Below, one piece after another: positions 1-5,283 of a stretch of DNA of 5,283 bases. This DNA is from Candidatus Sulfopaludibacter sp. SbA3 (GTDB lineage Bacteria; Acidobacteriota; Terriglobia; Bryobacterales; Bryobacteraceae). The stretch lies in NCBI GenBank assembly GCA_900290315.1, contig OKRF01000298.1:1-5283 (forward strand), in the 5' to 3' direction. Below the pieces are notes generated by a model that worked only from the letters and a program-made list of their open reading frames with translations, ran no database searches and was not told where the DNA came from. Numbering within the stretch: position 1 is the first letter of the stretch; each line of letters starts with the position of its first letter. The position numbers and the translations under genes are program-made.

Positions 1-1
1 C

Positions 2-664
2 CCCCGCCGCGACCTTTCGCGCGGCCTGGTGATGGGGGTGATCGGCGTAATTCTGCTTTATCTGTCGGTCAATTTCGTATGCGTGAAGGTGCTGGGTCCG
101 GCGGGGCTGGCGGCCACGCGGACTCCGGCTTCGGCAGTGATGCGCGCGGCGCTGGGGAAGAGCGGTGCGCAGTGGATCGCCATCGGGATCGCCATCTCTA
201 CGCTGGGATTTCTCAGCCAGGGCATACTCACGGCGCCTCGCGTATATTACGCGATGGCTCGCGACGGATTATTCTTCGCCAGCGTGGGCCGGCTTTCGGC
301 GCGCACCGGAGCTCCCGTGGTGGCGATTGTGGTGCAGGGCATTCTGGCCACGATCATCGCCATCTATGGGCGGTACGAGCAGATTCTGAACTACGAGATT
401 TCGGTGGACTTCATTTCCTTCGCGTTCACCGCGGCGGCGCTGTTCGTTTTCCGGAGACGCGAGGGTGGCGCGCCCGCGAGCGGGATCTATCGCACGCCGG
501 GGCATCCTTACACCACGGCGATCTTCGTGCTGGCCTGCGCTACGATTGTGGCCAGCACGATCTGGCATCAGCCAGGCGACACCTTCATCGGACAATTGAT
601 TCTGCTGAGCGGCATTCCCGTATATTTGTATTGGAGCCGCCGCAGGAAGAAATCAACTGCATGA
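2..664 (+). CDS. APC-superfamily amino acid permease, C-terminal half (5' end outside window)
   Basis: Inner-membrane secondary transporter that probably imports amino acids by H+ or Na+ symport or exchange. The frame is open from the window edge, so the true start lies upstream. The 220 visible residues are about half of a usual 440-480 residue APC permease. Counting from the first visible codon, residues 2-7 (RRDLSR) match the conserved cytoplasmic loop written as (N)PRRDLPRA in this family. Hydrophobic segments follow at about 9-29, 57-76, 105-123, 134-150, 170-187 and 194-211, fitting the last six of twelve helices. The motif at 79-89 (PRVYYAMARDG) is characteristic of APC permeases. The C-terminus is a basic tail (WSRRRKK), as expected for a cytoplasmic end. 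The stop TGA overlaps the ATG of the aminotransferase by 4 bases, so the two are translationally coupled. This half looks intact; the substrate cannot be read from it. Confidence 0.88.
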   Translation, partial: PRRDLSRGLVMGVIGVILLYLSVNFVCVKVLGPAGLAATRTPASAVMRAALGKSGAQWIAIGIAISTLGFLSQGILTAPRVYYAMARDGLFFASVGRLSARTGAPVVAIVVQGILATIIAIYGRYEQILNYEISVDFISFAFTAAALFVFRRREGGAPASGIYRTPGHPYTTAIFVLACATIVASTIWHQPGDTFIGQLILLSGIPVYLYWSRRRKKSTA

Positions 665-1745
665 GACAGAAGCATTCCGATTACATGCACTGGGCCAAAA
701 CGCAAAGCAAAGCCCGGTTCAACCTGGCCACCAGTGGCGTGGGTTCTTTCCCGCTGCGGGACCTGCCGTACGATGGCACGAAGCTCGAAATCAACGGCGA
801 TAACAGCTACGGCTATGTGCCGCTGAAGCGCGCCATCGCGGAGCGGGCTGGAGTGGATCCGGATTGCGTGGTGACCGCGGCAGGGACGTCGTTCGCCAAC
901 TACCTGGCCATGGCGGCGCTGCTCGATCCGGGCGATGAAGTGCTGATCGAGCATCCCGCGTATGGCCTGCTGGTGGATGCCGCCCGATACATTGGCGCGG
1001 AAGTGAAGCGCCCCGCCGCGAAGAAAACGGCTACGCGCTGGAAGCGGAAGAAGTGCGGCGGGTGATCTCGCCGCGTACCAGGCTGATTGTGGTCACGAAT
1101 CTGCACAATCCCTCGAGCGTGCCGGCGGGCGAGCCGGATTTGCGCGAGGTGGTGGAACTGGCGCGCAGCGTGGGCGCGCGCGTGCTGGTGGACGAGGTTT
1201 ACCTGGACGCGATTTACCAAGACACGCCGCGTAGCTCGTTTCACCTGGGACCGGAAGTGGTGGTCACCAACAGCCTGACCAAAGTCTACGGCGTGAGCGG
1301 GCTGCGCTGCGGATGGATTCTGGCGCATCCGGACCTGGCGCGCGCCATGTGGCAGCTCAATAATCTGTTCGCGGCCACGCCGGTGCACCCCGGAGAGCTG
1401 ATGAGCGTCGCCGCGTTCGAGCATCTCGACATTCTGCGCGAGCAGGCGCGGCGCGTGGTGGAGGCGGACCGAGTGCTGCTCAACGAGTTCCTGGAGCGGG
1501 AATCGAACGTATCGGCGGTGCGAACGCGATGGGGCACAACTTGCTTTTTGCGTCTGCTGGAGGGCGATGTGGATGGGTTCCTGGAGAGGCTGCGGGCGGA
1601 GTTTGAAACGTCGGCAGTGCCGGGGCGATTCTTTGAGATGCCGGGGCACTTTCGGATCGGCATGGGCGTAAATACAGAAATGTTCGCTGAGGGACTTGGG
1701 CGGATTAGCCGGGCGTTGAACCAGGCCCCACTTCTTTTGCCGTAA
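661..1745 (+). pseudogene. PLP-dependent class I/II aminotransferase, frameshifted near base 1011
   Basis: Fold-type I aminotransferase, which would transfer an amino group between an amino acid and a 2-oxo acid in the cytoplasm. The first frame runs from ATG 661 to a stop at 1063-1065; family similarity then continues in another frame to TAA 1743-1745. Adding one C to the run at 1011-1014 gives a continuous 361-residue product, close to normal length. In that repaired numbering: AAGTSFANY at 73-81 (cofactor phosphate region), Y101 in HPAYG (ring stacking), N150 in LHNPSS, D178 and Y181 in DEVY, the PLP-binding K208 in SLTKVYG, GLRCGW after it, and the substrate carboxylate arginine R332 in FRIGMG. 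All key residues are present, so only the shift disables it. As read, the halves are 661-1065 and, from a possible internal GTG, 1053-1745. The start overlaps the permease stop (ATGA), with AGGA at 644-647 as a distant Shine-Dalgarno. Cause could be a real mutation or an indel error. Substrate is unknown. Confidence 0.85.
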
Positions 1746-1763
1746 GCTGCAATTGGAACTTTC

Positions 1764-2162
1764 GTGACCTATTTTCAGCAGCACTAGTCTGATTTCCTCG
1801 AAGGTCTGAAAACCTTCCTGCGCATCCCCAGCGTCAGCACGCTTTCCGAGCACAAGCCCGATATCCGGCGCGCCGCCGAGTTCGCCAGGAATGAACTGCA
1901 GAATGCGGGGATGACCTCCGCCGAGTTGATCGAAGGCAACGGCAATCCGCTCGTCTATGCGGAATGGCTGGGGGCCCCTGGCAAGCCGACCATTGTCTTC
2001 TATGGGCACTACGACGTCCAGCCCGCCGACCCGCTGGACGAGTGGAAATCGCCGCCCTTCGAGCCCACCATTCGCGGCAACGACATCCTCGCCCGTGGCG
2101 CGGTGGACGATAAAGGCCAGGTGTATCTCCAGATCAAAGCCGTGGAGAGCCTGCTGAAGATC
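1764..2162 (+). pseudogene. M20-family metallodipeptidase remnant: amber codon near start, C-terminal two-thirds missing
   Basis: N-terminal fragment of an M20 (carnosinase/DapE-like) dinuclear zinc dipeptidase. The most likely original start is GTG 1764, 18 bp after the aminotransferase stop. Codon 8 is TAG (1785-1787) where relatives usually carry an acidic residue, so GAG to TAG is the simplest explanation. After it the same frame gives a good family match: LRIPSVST, PDIRRAAEFA, EWLGAPGKPT, then GHYDVQP with the zinc ligand His (2007-2009) and adjacent catalytic Asp (2013-2015), then DEWKSPPFEPTIRG and ARGAVDDKGQ with the bridging Asp in the DDKG motif. Similarity stops after LLK at about 2159, roughly 132 codons into a family of about 450. 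The catalytic Glu pair and later zinc ligands are absent, so it cannot be an active enzyme even if re-initiated at ATG 1911. The frame runs on through unrelated sequence to TGA 2280-2282. It was probably the third gene of the permease-aminotransferase operon. Confidence 0.82.
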
Positions 2163-2171
2163 GCCTATTGC

Positions 2172-2198
2172 TTGCAGCCAGAATGGCGGACTTATACT
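2172..2198 (+). promoter_or_regulatory. Possible sigma-70-like promoter ahead of the epimerase-like gene
   Basis: TTGCAG (2172-2177) and TATACT (2193-2198) resemble -35 and -10 boxes, but the spacer is only 15 bp. TTGCTT at 2168-2173 gives a 19-bp spacer instead. The site is in an AT-richer patch just past the point where M20 similarity ends, about 80 bp before the next start codon. The -10 match is good and the -35 placement is not ideal, so this is tentative. Confidence 0.3.
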
Positions 2199-2230
2199 AT
2201 TAACCGAATGAGCCCATGTCACCTCCTAGG

Positions 2231-2270
2231 AGCCTCGGCCCGTGCCTCGATGCAACGAGCCCCCGAGGCT
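2231..2270 (+). promoter_or_regulatory. Inverted repeat in the epimerase-gene leader; could mask its ribosome-binding site
   Basis: AGCCTCGG (2231-2238) and CCGAGGCT (2263-2270) form a perfect 8-bp inverted repeat around a 24-nt loop. A second small stem lies inside the loop: CTCG (2246-2249) with CGAG (2256-2259). The right outer arm contains GAGG (2265-2268), the only Shine-Dalgarno-like sequence at good spacing (10 nt) from TTG 2279. In RNA this stem could therefore hide the ribosome-binding site. The T4 run (2277-2280) starts 6 nt after the stem, so it is a poor intrinsic terminator. The repeat is seen directly; regulation is inference. Confidence 0.45.
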
Positions 2271-2278
2271 AGTGCATT

Positions 2279-2962
2279 TTGAACACGAGCGTCTGGCAGG
2301 ATCTGGCACCCACTCGGCTCATGGCCGACGTCTCCTTGTGGTCGGCAAATCTCGCCAACTTAGCGGCGGGGATTGAGCGCCTTGAGCCGTTCGCCGACTC
2401 ATTTCACCTCGACGTCTCCGATGCCCACTTCGCCCCCAGTCTGCTGTTCTTTCCGGACCTCATACGCGCTCTGCGTCCGCTCACTAACCGGCCATTTCAC
2501 ATTCACCTCATGGTTGACCGCCCCACGATGCTTATCGAGGAATTCGTAGCCAGTGGCGCTGACGTGATCACGGTGCACGCAGAAGTCGGCAAATCCGAAG
2601 CGGCAGCGGCCATCCAAGCCATTCTTCGCGCGGGCCTTTCAGCCGGGTTGGCGTTGTGCTTGGACACTCCCGTTGCAGCGTCCGAGCCTTACCTCGACTG
2701 CATTGATGCGCTATTACTGCTCGGTACAGTGCTCGGCCGCAAAGGCCAGGATCTGGCGCCAGAAGCCTGCGACCGTCTCGCAAGCGCGGGGTCTATGCTG
2801 GGCGAACGGCGCGGTCGCGTCCGGCTGATCGCCGATGGCGGCATCCGCTCTAATACCGTACCTCTCCTGCGCCGCGCCGGTGCCGATGTCATCGTGCCTG
2901 GATCGCTCGTATTCCAGTCGCAGAACCTGGTAGAAACGTTCTCGTGGCTGCGGGCGCTTTAG
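2279..2962 (+). CDS. Ribulose-phosphate 3-epimerase family protein (divergent, sugar-phosphate epimerase-like)
   Basis: Cytoplasmic (beta/alpha)8-barrel protein of the Rpe family, whose members epimerise ketose phosphates at C3 (ribulose-5-P to xylulose-5-P, or allulose-6-P to fructose-6-P). The 227 residues fit the usual 210-235. Numbering from TTG 2279: VSLWSANL (18-25) replaces the canonical APSILSAD; FHLDVSDAHFAPS (42-54) carries the metal and catalytic H43 and D45; H76 in HIHLMV is the next metal ligand; VHAE follows at 99-102; D186 in ADGGI is the second catalytic Asp; GS at 208-209 binds phosphate. The flexible loop usually written MSVNPGFGGQ is here LGTVLGRKGQ, so the substrate may not be ribulose-5-P. 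TTG 2279 was chosen because GAGG lies 10 nt upstream; ATG 2321 (213 residues) also fits the family start but lacks a nearby Shine-Dalgarno. No kinase, transporter or pentose-phosphate gene is adjacent to indicate its pathway. Confidence 0.85.
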   Translation: MNTSVWQDLAPTRLMADVSLWSANLANLAAGIERLEPFADSFHLDVSDAHFAPSLLFFPDLIRALRPLTNRPFHIHLMVDRPTMLIEEFVASGADVITVHAEVGKSEAAAAIQAILRAGLSAGLALCLDTPVAASEPYLDCIDALLLLGTVLGRKGQDLAPEACDRLASAGSMLGERRGRVRLIADGGIRSNTVPLLRRAGADVIVPGSLVFQSQNLVETFSWLRAL

Positions 2963-2993
2963 CTGGGCTCGGGGCCGTGAAACCGCGTTTCCT

Positions 2994-3060
2994 TCCACTG
3001 GGCCGCCGGCCGCGGGCTGGGCTGGTCCATTCTCCGGGAGCCCACTCTTTGTCCAGTGGA
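2994..3060. repeat. Nested inverted repeats in the gap between the epimerase and protease genes
   Basis: The 269-bp gap between the two genes holds no convincing coding sequence. TCCACTGG (2994-3001) and CCAGTGGA (3053-3060) are perfect inverted arms, extending inward by a G-U and a G-C pair to give a 10-bp stem in RNA. Inside are TGGGCT (3018-3023) and AGCCCA (3039-3044). No T tract follows, so it is not a standard intrinsic terminator. It may be an RNA structure at the 3' end of the epimerase transcript or a mobile-repeat remnant. Confidence 0.4.
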
Positions 3061-3192
3061 CAGGAATTGGTAAACACTTCGCCGTCAGGAAGGATCTGGC
3101 CGCGCGGACCTGCAAATGTCAGCAACGGGCGTTTTACGGCAACTTAAAGGCCGACACAGGCAATTTCCCAATGAGGAAGCAATCGTTTCATC

Positions 3193-3210
3193 ATATTAGA
3201 CGTCTAATAT
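3193..3210. promoter_or_regulatory. Perfect 18-bp palindrome, probable repressor operator for the S41 protease gene
   Basis: ATATTAGACGTCTAATAT reads the same on both strands over all 18 bases (two 9-bp halves, no spacer). Its right end, TAATAT (3205-3210), is also the best -10 candidate, which would start transcription near 3217, just before the Shine-Dalgarno. A dimeric helix-turn-helix protein bound here would block RNA polymerase. The size and symmetry suit winged-helix repressors such as the BlaI/MecI type, but no regulator gene is in view and the regulator's identity is a guess. No good -35 box is visible. Confidence 0.6.
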
Positions 3211-3217
3211 CCGATAT

Positions 3218-3226
3218 AGGGAGGTG
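3218..3226 (+). promoter_or_regulatory. Strong Shine-Dalgarno deciding the S41 protease start
   Basis: AGGGAGGTG contains GGAGG (3220-3224) 7 nt before ATG 3232. It is the best ribosome-binding site on the + strand here and fixes that ATG as the start, which also gives a signal peptide at the N-terminus. Confidence 0.85.
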
Positions 3227-3231
3227 TCGAA

Positions 3232-5088
3232 ATGCTACGCCTTTCAGGAACTCTTTGCCTCTGTGTTGCCTTAGGCGCGGCGCAGCCACGCAACCTCAAC
3301 GAGTGCGGCAACAAGGTCGTGGCAAAAGCCACGCAGTACTTCGATATTCTGGGCCGGGCCTCGCTGAGGCCGGATATGGCCGCAGCCATGGCGCAGTCCG
3401 CGGCTGCACTACGCCCTATCGGGTTGGATCTCCATTCCAAGCCGCCTGGCGGACAGGTGCGTATCGGTAAGAAATACTTCCCGGTGAATCCGACATCCTG
3501 GGCTCACTACGAAGAAACTGGCGGTAAGGTCTGGATGGATCTCGTAGGGTTTGAAAATACGGACGAAGTCCGGGCGATTTTGGAGGGTGCCACCCAGTGG
3601 CGGTTCGGCAGTCGAACGGGCGATTCTTTTGCCCTTGTCACTTACCAACGCGAAGCCGGGGAGGACGTTGTCGCCGCCGGGTTACGCCTCAACCGCTATT
3701 TACTCAACGTCGGTCTCGCCCTCCCATTTAACGTTGCTTACGACGGCCAGAACGCGACGGCCAGCCTGGAGCAATTGCAGGAGATCTCGAACAAGATCGA
3801 TGGGCTGGCGGCAATGATCGAGTGCTTCACCCGCCTTGCGATCAGCCCGGACTACAAAACGTGGGTCCCGCCGGCGCTGCCGACGGAAGCAGACGAACGG
3901 GCCAAGCGAATGGCATCGTTCGCCCGTCTATGGGCTGAGGTGAAATTCAATTTTGTCTTCCTGCCGCAACGCCCGAATATCGACTGGGATGGCGTACTGG
4001 ACCTGTTCATGCCCCGTGTCGCCGCGGCCAAAGACGAGACCGAATACGTCCAGATCCTTCGGGAGGCGGTGGCGCTGCTGGGCGACGGTCACACATGGGT
4101 GTATCCGGAGGGCGACAAAGCGGGCTACGCCCCGCCAGTGAGAATCGAACCGCTTGGAGACGCGCTTATCGTAATGGAGGCTGCGCCGTCCACCGGTCTC
4201 ACGCCGGGCATGGAGTTGATTGAAGTCGAGGGGATGCCCGTGCGCGAAAAACTTGCGCGCGATGTGTACCCCTACACCTCAGCCTCGACGCGCCAGGGAC
4301 TGGAAGTGCAGGGCCTCCGAGAGATCTTCCGCGGCCCGTCCGGAACCGCGGTCGAAACAGTTTTCACCGATCTGGACGGCAGGCGAATTCCAACCACCCT
4401 CGTTCGCCAAGGCTATCTGCCGCAAAAGCCTGAGGCCGAGTACAAGGATCTGCCCGGAGACATTTCCTATCTCGCCATCAACACTTTTGCAATGGACGCG
4501 GGCGTGAAGGCGCTAGATGCAAACCTGGACCGCATCCTGAAAGCGAAGGCCTTGATCCTCGACGTTCGTGAAAATGGAGGCGGGAACAGCAGCAACGGAA
4601 GTGCCGTCATTTCGCGGCTGATTGATACTACCCTCCCGGCGGATCGCCTGCTTCGCTTCCGCGCGCGCACGTACAAAGCCTCCGAACGCGCTGAGCGCCG
4701 CCCCGCCGATGAATGGTATCAATCCGATATCGGGAGCATCGAGCCAAGCGCGACCAGGCACTTTCTCGGACCGGTGATTGCTCTGATCGGGCCAAAGACG
4801 GGAAGCGCAGCCGAGGGCTTTGCCGTCGAGCTGGCCGCATCCAAGCGAGCGATGCTGGTTGGGACGCCAACCAACGGCTCCACGGGCCAGTCGCTCCGGT
4901 TCAGCGTCGCCGGAGCGACCGTCGCCATTTGCACGGAATGGTATACATTTCCGGATGGTACGGAATTCGTCGGTGTGGGCATCCAGCCAGATGTCCGTGT
5001 TGCACCAACTCGGCGTGATGTCGCCGATGAGAAAGACCCCGTACTCGACGCAGCTGTTCAGATTCTCGCTAGAGGCCGGCCGCACTGA
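3232..5088 (+). CDS. Exported S41-family serine protease with PDZ-like domain (tricorn/CtpA-like)
   Basis: Predicted 618-residue extracytoplasmic serine protease. Residues 1-18 form a short Sec signal peptide (basic start, hydrophobic LCLCVALGAA, likely cleavage after an Ala near 17); there is no good lipobox. Residues about 20-215 form an N-terminal region I do not recognise. A helical S41 cap follows at about 222-283, ending in LLGDGHTWV (282-290); H287 sits where tricorn-type members have the catalytic His. A PDZ-like region spans about 298-392. The S41 core starts near 408 (GDISYLAINTFA), with DVRENGGG at 444-451 (family DLRxNGGG) and GPKTGSAAEGF at 520-530, where S525 is the predicted nucleophile. 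GTPTNGSTGQ (544-553) and the closing GIQPDVRV are also typical. All expected core motifs are present, so it should be active, on unknown protein or peptide substrates. The palindrome and Shine-Dalgarno upstream suggest its own regulated transcript. No terminator is visible after the stop. Confidence 0.9.
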   Translation: MLRLSGTLCLCVALGAAQPRNLNECGNKVVAKATQYFDILGRASLRPDMAAAMAQSAAALRPIGLDLHSKPPGGQVRIGKKYFPVNPTSWAHYEETGGKVWMDLVGFENTDEVRAILEGATQWRFGSRTGDSFALVTYQREAGEDVVAAGLRLNRYLLNVGLALPFNVAYDGQNATASLEQLQEISNKIDGLAAMIECFTRLAISPDYKTWVPPALPTEADERAKRMASFARLWAEVKFNFVFLPQRPNIDWDGVLDLFMPRVAAAKDETEYVQILREAVALLGDGHTWVYPEGDKAGYAPPVRIEPLGDALIVMEAAPSTGLTPGMELIEVEGMPVREKLARDVYPYTSASTRQGLEVQGLREIFRGPSGTAVETVFTDLDGRRIPTTLVRQGYLPQKPEAEYKDLPGDISYLAINTFAMDAGVKALDANLDRILKAKALILDVRENGGGNSSNGSAVISRLIDTTLPADRLLRFRARTYKASERAERRPADEWYQSDIGSIEPSATRHFLGPVIALIGPKTGSAAEGFAVELAASKRAMLVGTPTNGSTGQSLRFSVAGATVAICTEWYTFPDGTEFVGVGIQPDVRVAPTRRDVADEKDPVLDAAVQILARGRPH

Positions 5089-5243
5089 TTCAGTCAGGCA
5101 CCACCTAACCTAACGGACATCGGCTTGGACGCTCGACACCGCAGATCAAGTGCGCTCTGCTACCGAGCGATCGGCCAGACACCCGTAAGCAATTTCACAT
5201 GAGCGCATAGTCGTTTTAATGCGGCCAATCTTTCATGGAGGCT

Positions 5244-5261
5244 GTCCGTCGGGTCCGTCGG
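5244..5261 (+). repeat. Perfect tandem duplication of a 9-bp unit
   Basis: GTCCGTCGG occurs twice with no gap (5244-5252 and 5253-5261). The second copy plus AC also makes a short palindrome, GTCCG-T-CGGAC (5253-5263). The rest of 5089-5283 shows no convincing gene, RNA or terminator. The duplication is a multiple of three, so it would be tolerated inside a coding frame running off the edge, but no such gene can be shown. Confidence 0.5.
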
Positions 5262-5283
5262 ACGAAGCGCTCAAAGTCCGATG

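Noticed and set aside
79..660. Upstream extension of the first aminotransferase frame into the permease
   Set aside because: The translation before ATG 661 is low-complexity Gly/Arg/His sequence out of frame with a well-supported permease; real similarity starts just after 661.
900..2222. A 440-codon open frame on the minus strand
   Set aside because: It lies antisense to the aminotransferase and M20 remnant, is rich in His, Arg and Gln as expected of a GC-rich shadow frame, and shows no family motif. It is open only because of base bias.
2944..3147. A small + strand frame overlapping the epimerase end, and a 78-codon minus-strand frame at 2889-3125
   Set aside because: Neither has a plausible Shine-Dalgarno or a recognisable motif, and both overlap the inverted repeats and the epimerase end. 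Composition does not distinguish them from chance frames, although a homology search could still rescue one.
3232..3300. Lipoprotein signal on the S41 protease (Cys at residues 9 and 11)
   Set aside because: Neither Cys is preceded by a proper lipobox and both lie inside the hydrophobic core; a simple Sec signal with cleavage near Ala17 fits better.
5089..5215. Intrinsic terminator after the protease
   Set aside because: No GC-rich stem followed by a T tract is present; the TTTT at 5214-5217 has no stem in front of it.
5216..5281. Possible C-terminal end of a minus-strand gene (21 codons ending MKDWPH)
   Set aside because: Only 21 residues without a family match; any random frame could give this. 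The sequence beyond the window would settle it.
5234..5283. ATG opening a basic 16-codon frame (MEAVRRVRRTKRSKSD) off the right edge
   Set aside because: There is no good Shine-Dalgarno or promoter before it, too little sequence to judge, and it runs through the tandem repeat.

Overview
The window looks like high-GC bacterial chromosome. Gene style and family content (a class I/II aminotransferase beside an APC permease and an M20 dipeptidase, then a secreted PDZ-containing S41 protease) would fit a soil Acidobacteriota of the Bryobacter/Solibacter type. This is an impression from memory of similar proteins, not something the sequence proves. All supported genes are on the + strand.

Left third (1-2160): the end of an amino-acid uptake and catabolism operon. 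It holds the C-terminal half of an APC-superfamily permease, a PLP-dependent aminotransferase that starts inside the permease stop codon (ATGA overlap), and, 18 bp after that, the N-terminal part of an M20 metallodipeptidase. The logic is import of amino acids or peptides, peptide cleavage, then transamination. Two of the three are broken as read: the aminotransferase has a -1 type frameshift at a short C run (about 1011), and the M20 gene has an in-frame amber codon near its start (1785) and loses all family similarity after about 2159. The operon therefore looks degraded, or cut by a rearrangement, although each single-base lesion could also be a sequence error.

Middle (2160-3230): after the M20 break point comes about 115 bp of non-coding DNA with a possible promoter and a clear inverted repeat. 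A gene for a ribulose-phosphate 3-epimerase-like TIM-barrel protein follows, with the catalytic His/Asp residues kept but an altered active-site loop. A 269-bp gap with nested inverted repeats separates it from the next gene.

Right part (3190-5283): a perfect 18-bp palindrome sits just ahead of a strong Shine-Dalgarno and a 618-residue exported S41-family protease, which probably forms its own transcription unit. The last 195 bp hold no convincing gene, only a perfect tandem 9-bp repeat near the edge.

I found no tRNA, rRNA, CRISPR array, transposase or recognisable defence system. The most noteworthy items are the decayed operon with its abrupt break point, the hairpin that could cover the epimerase ribosome-binding site, and the palindromic operator before the protease.
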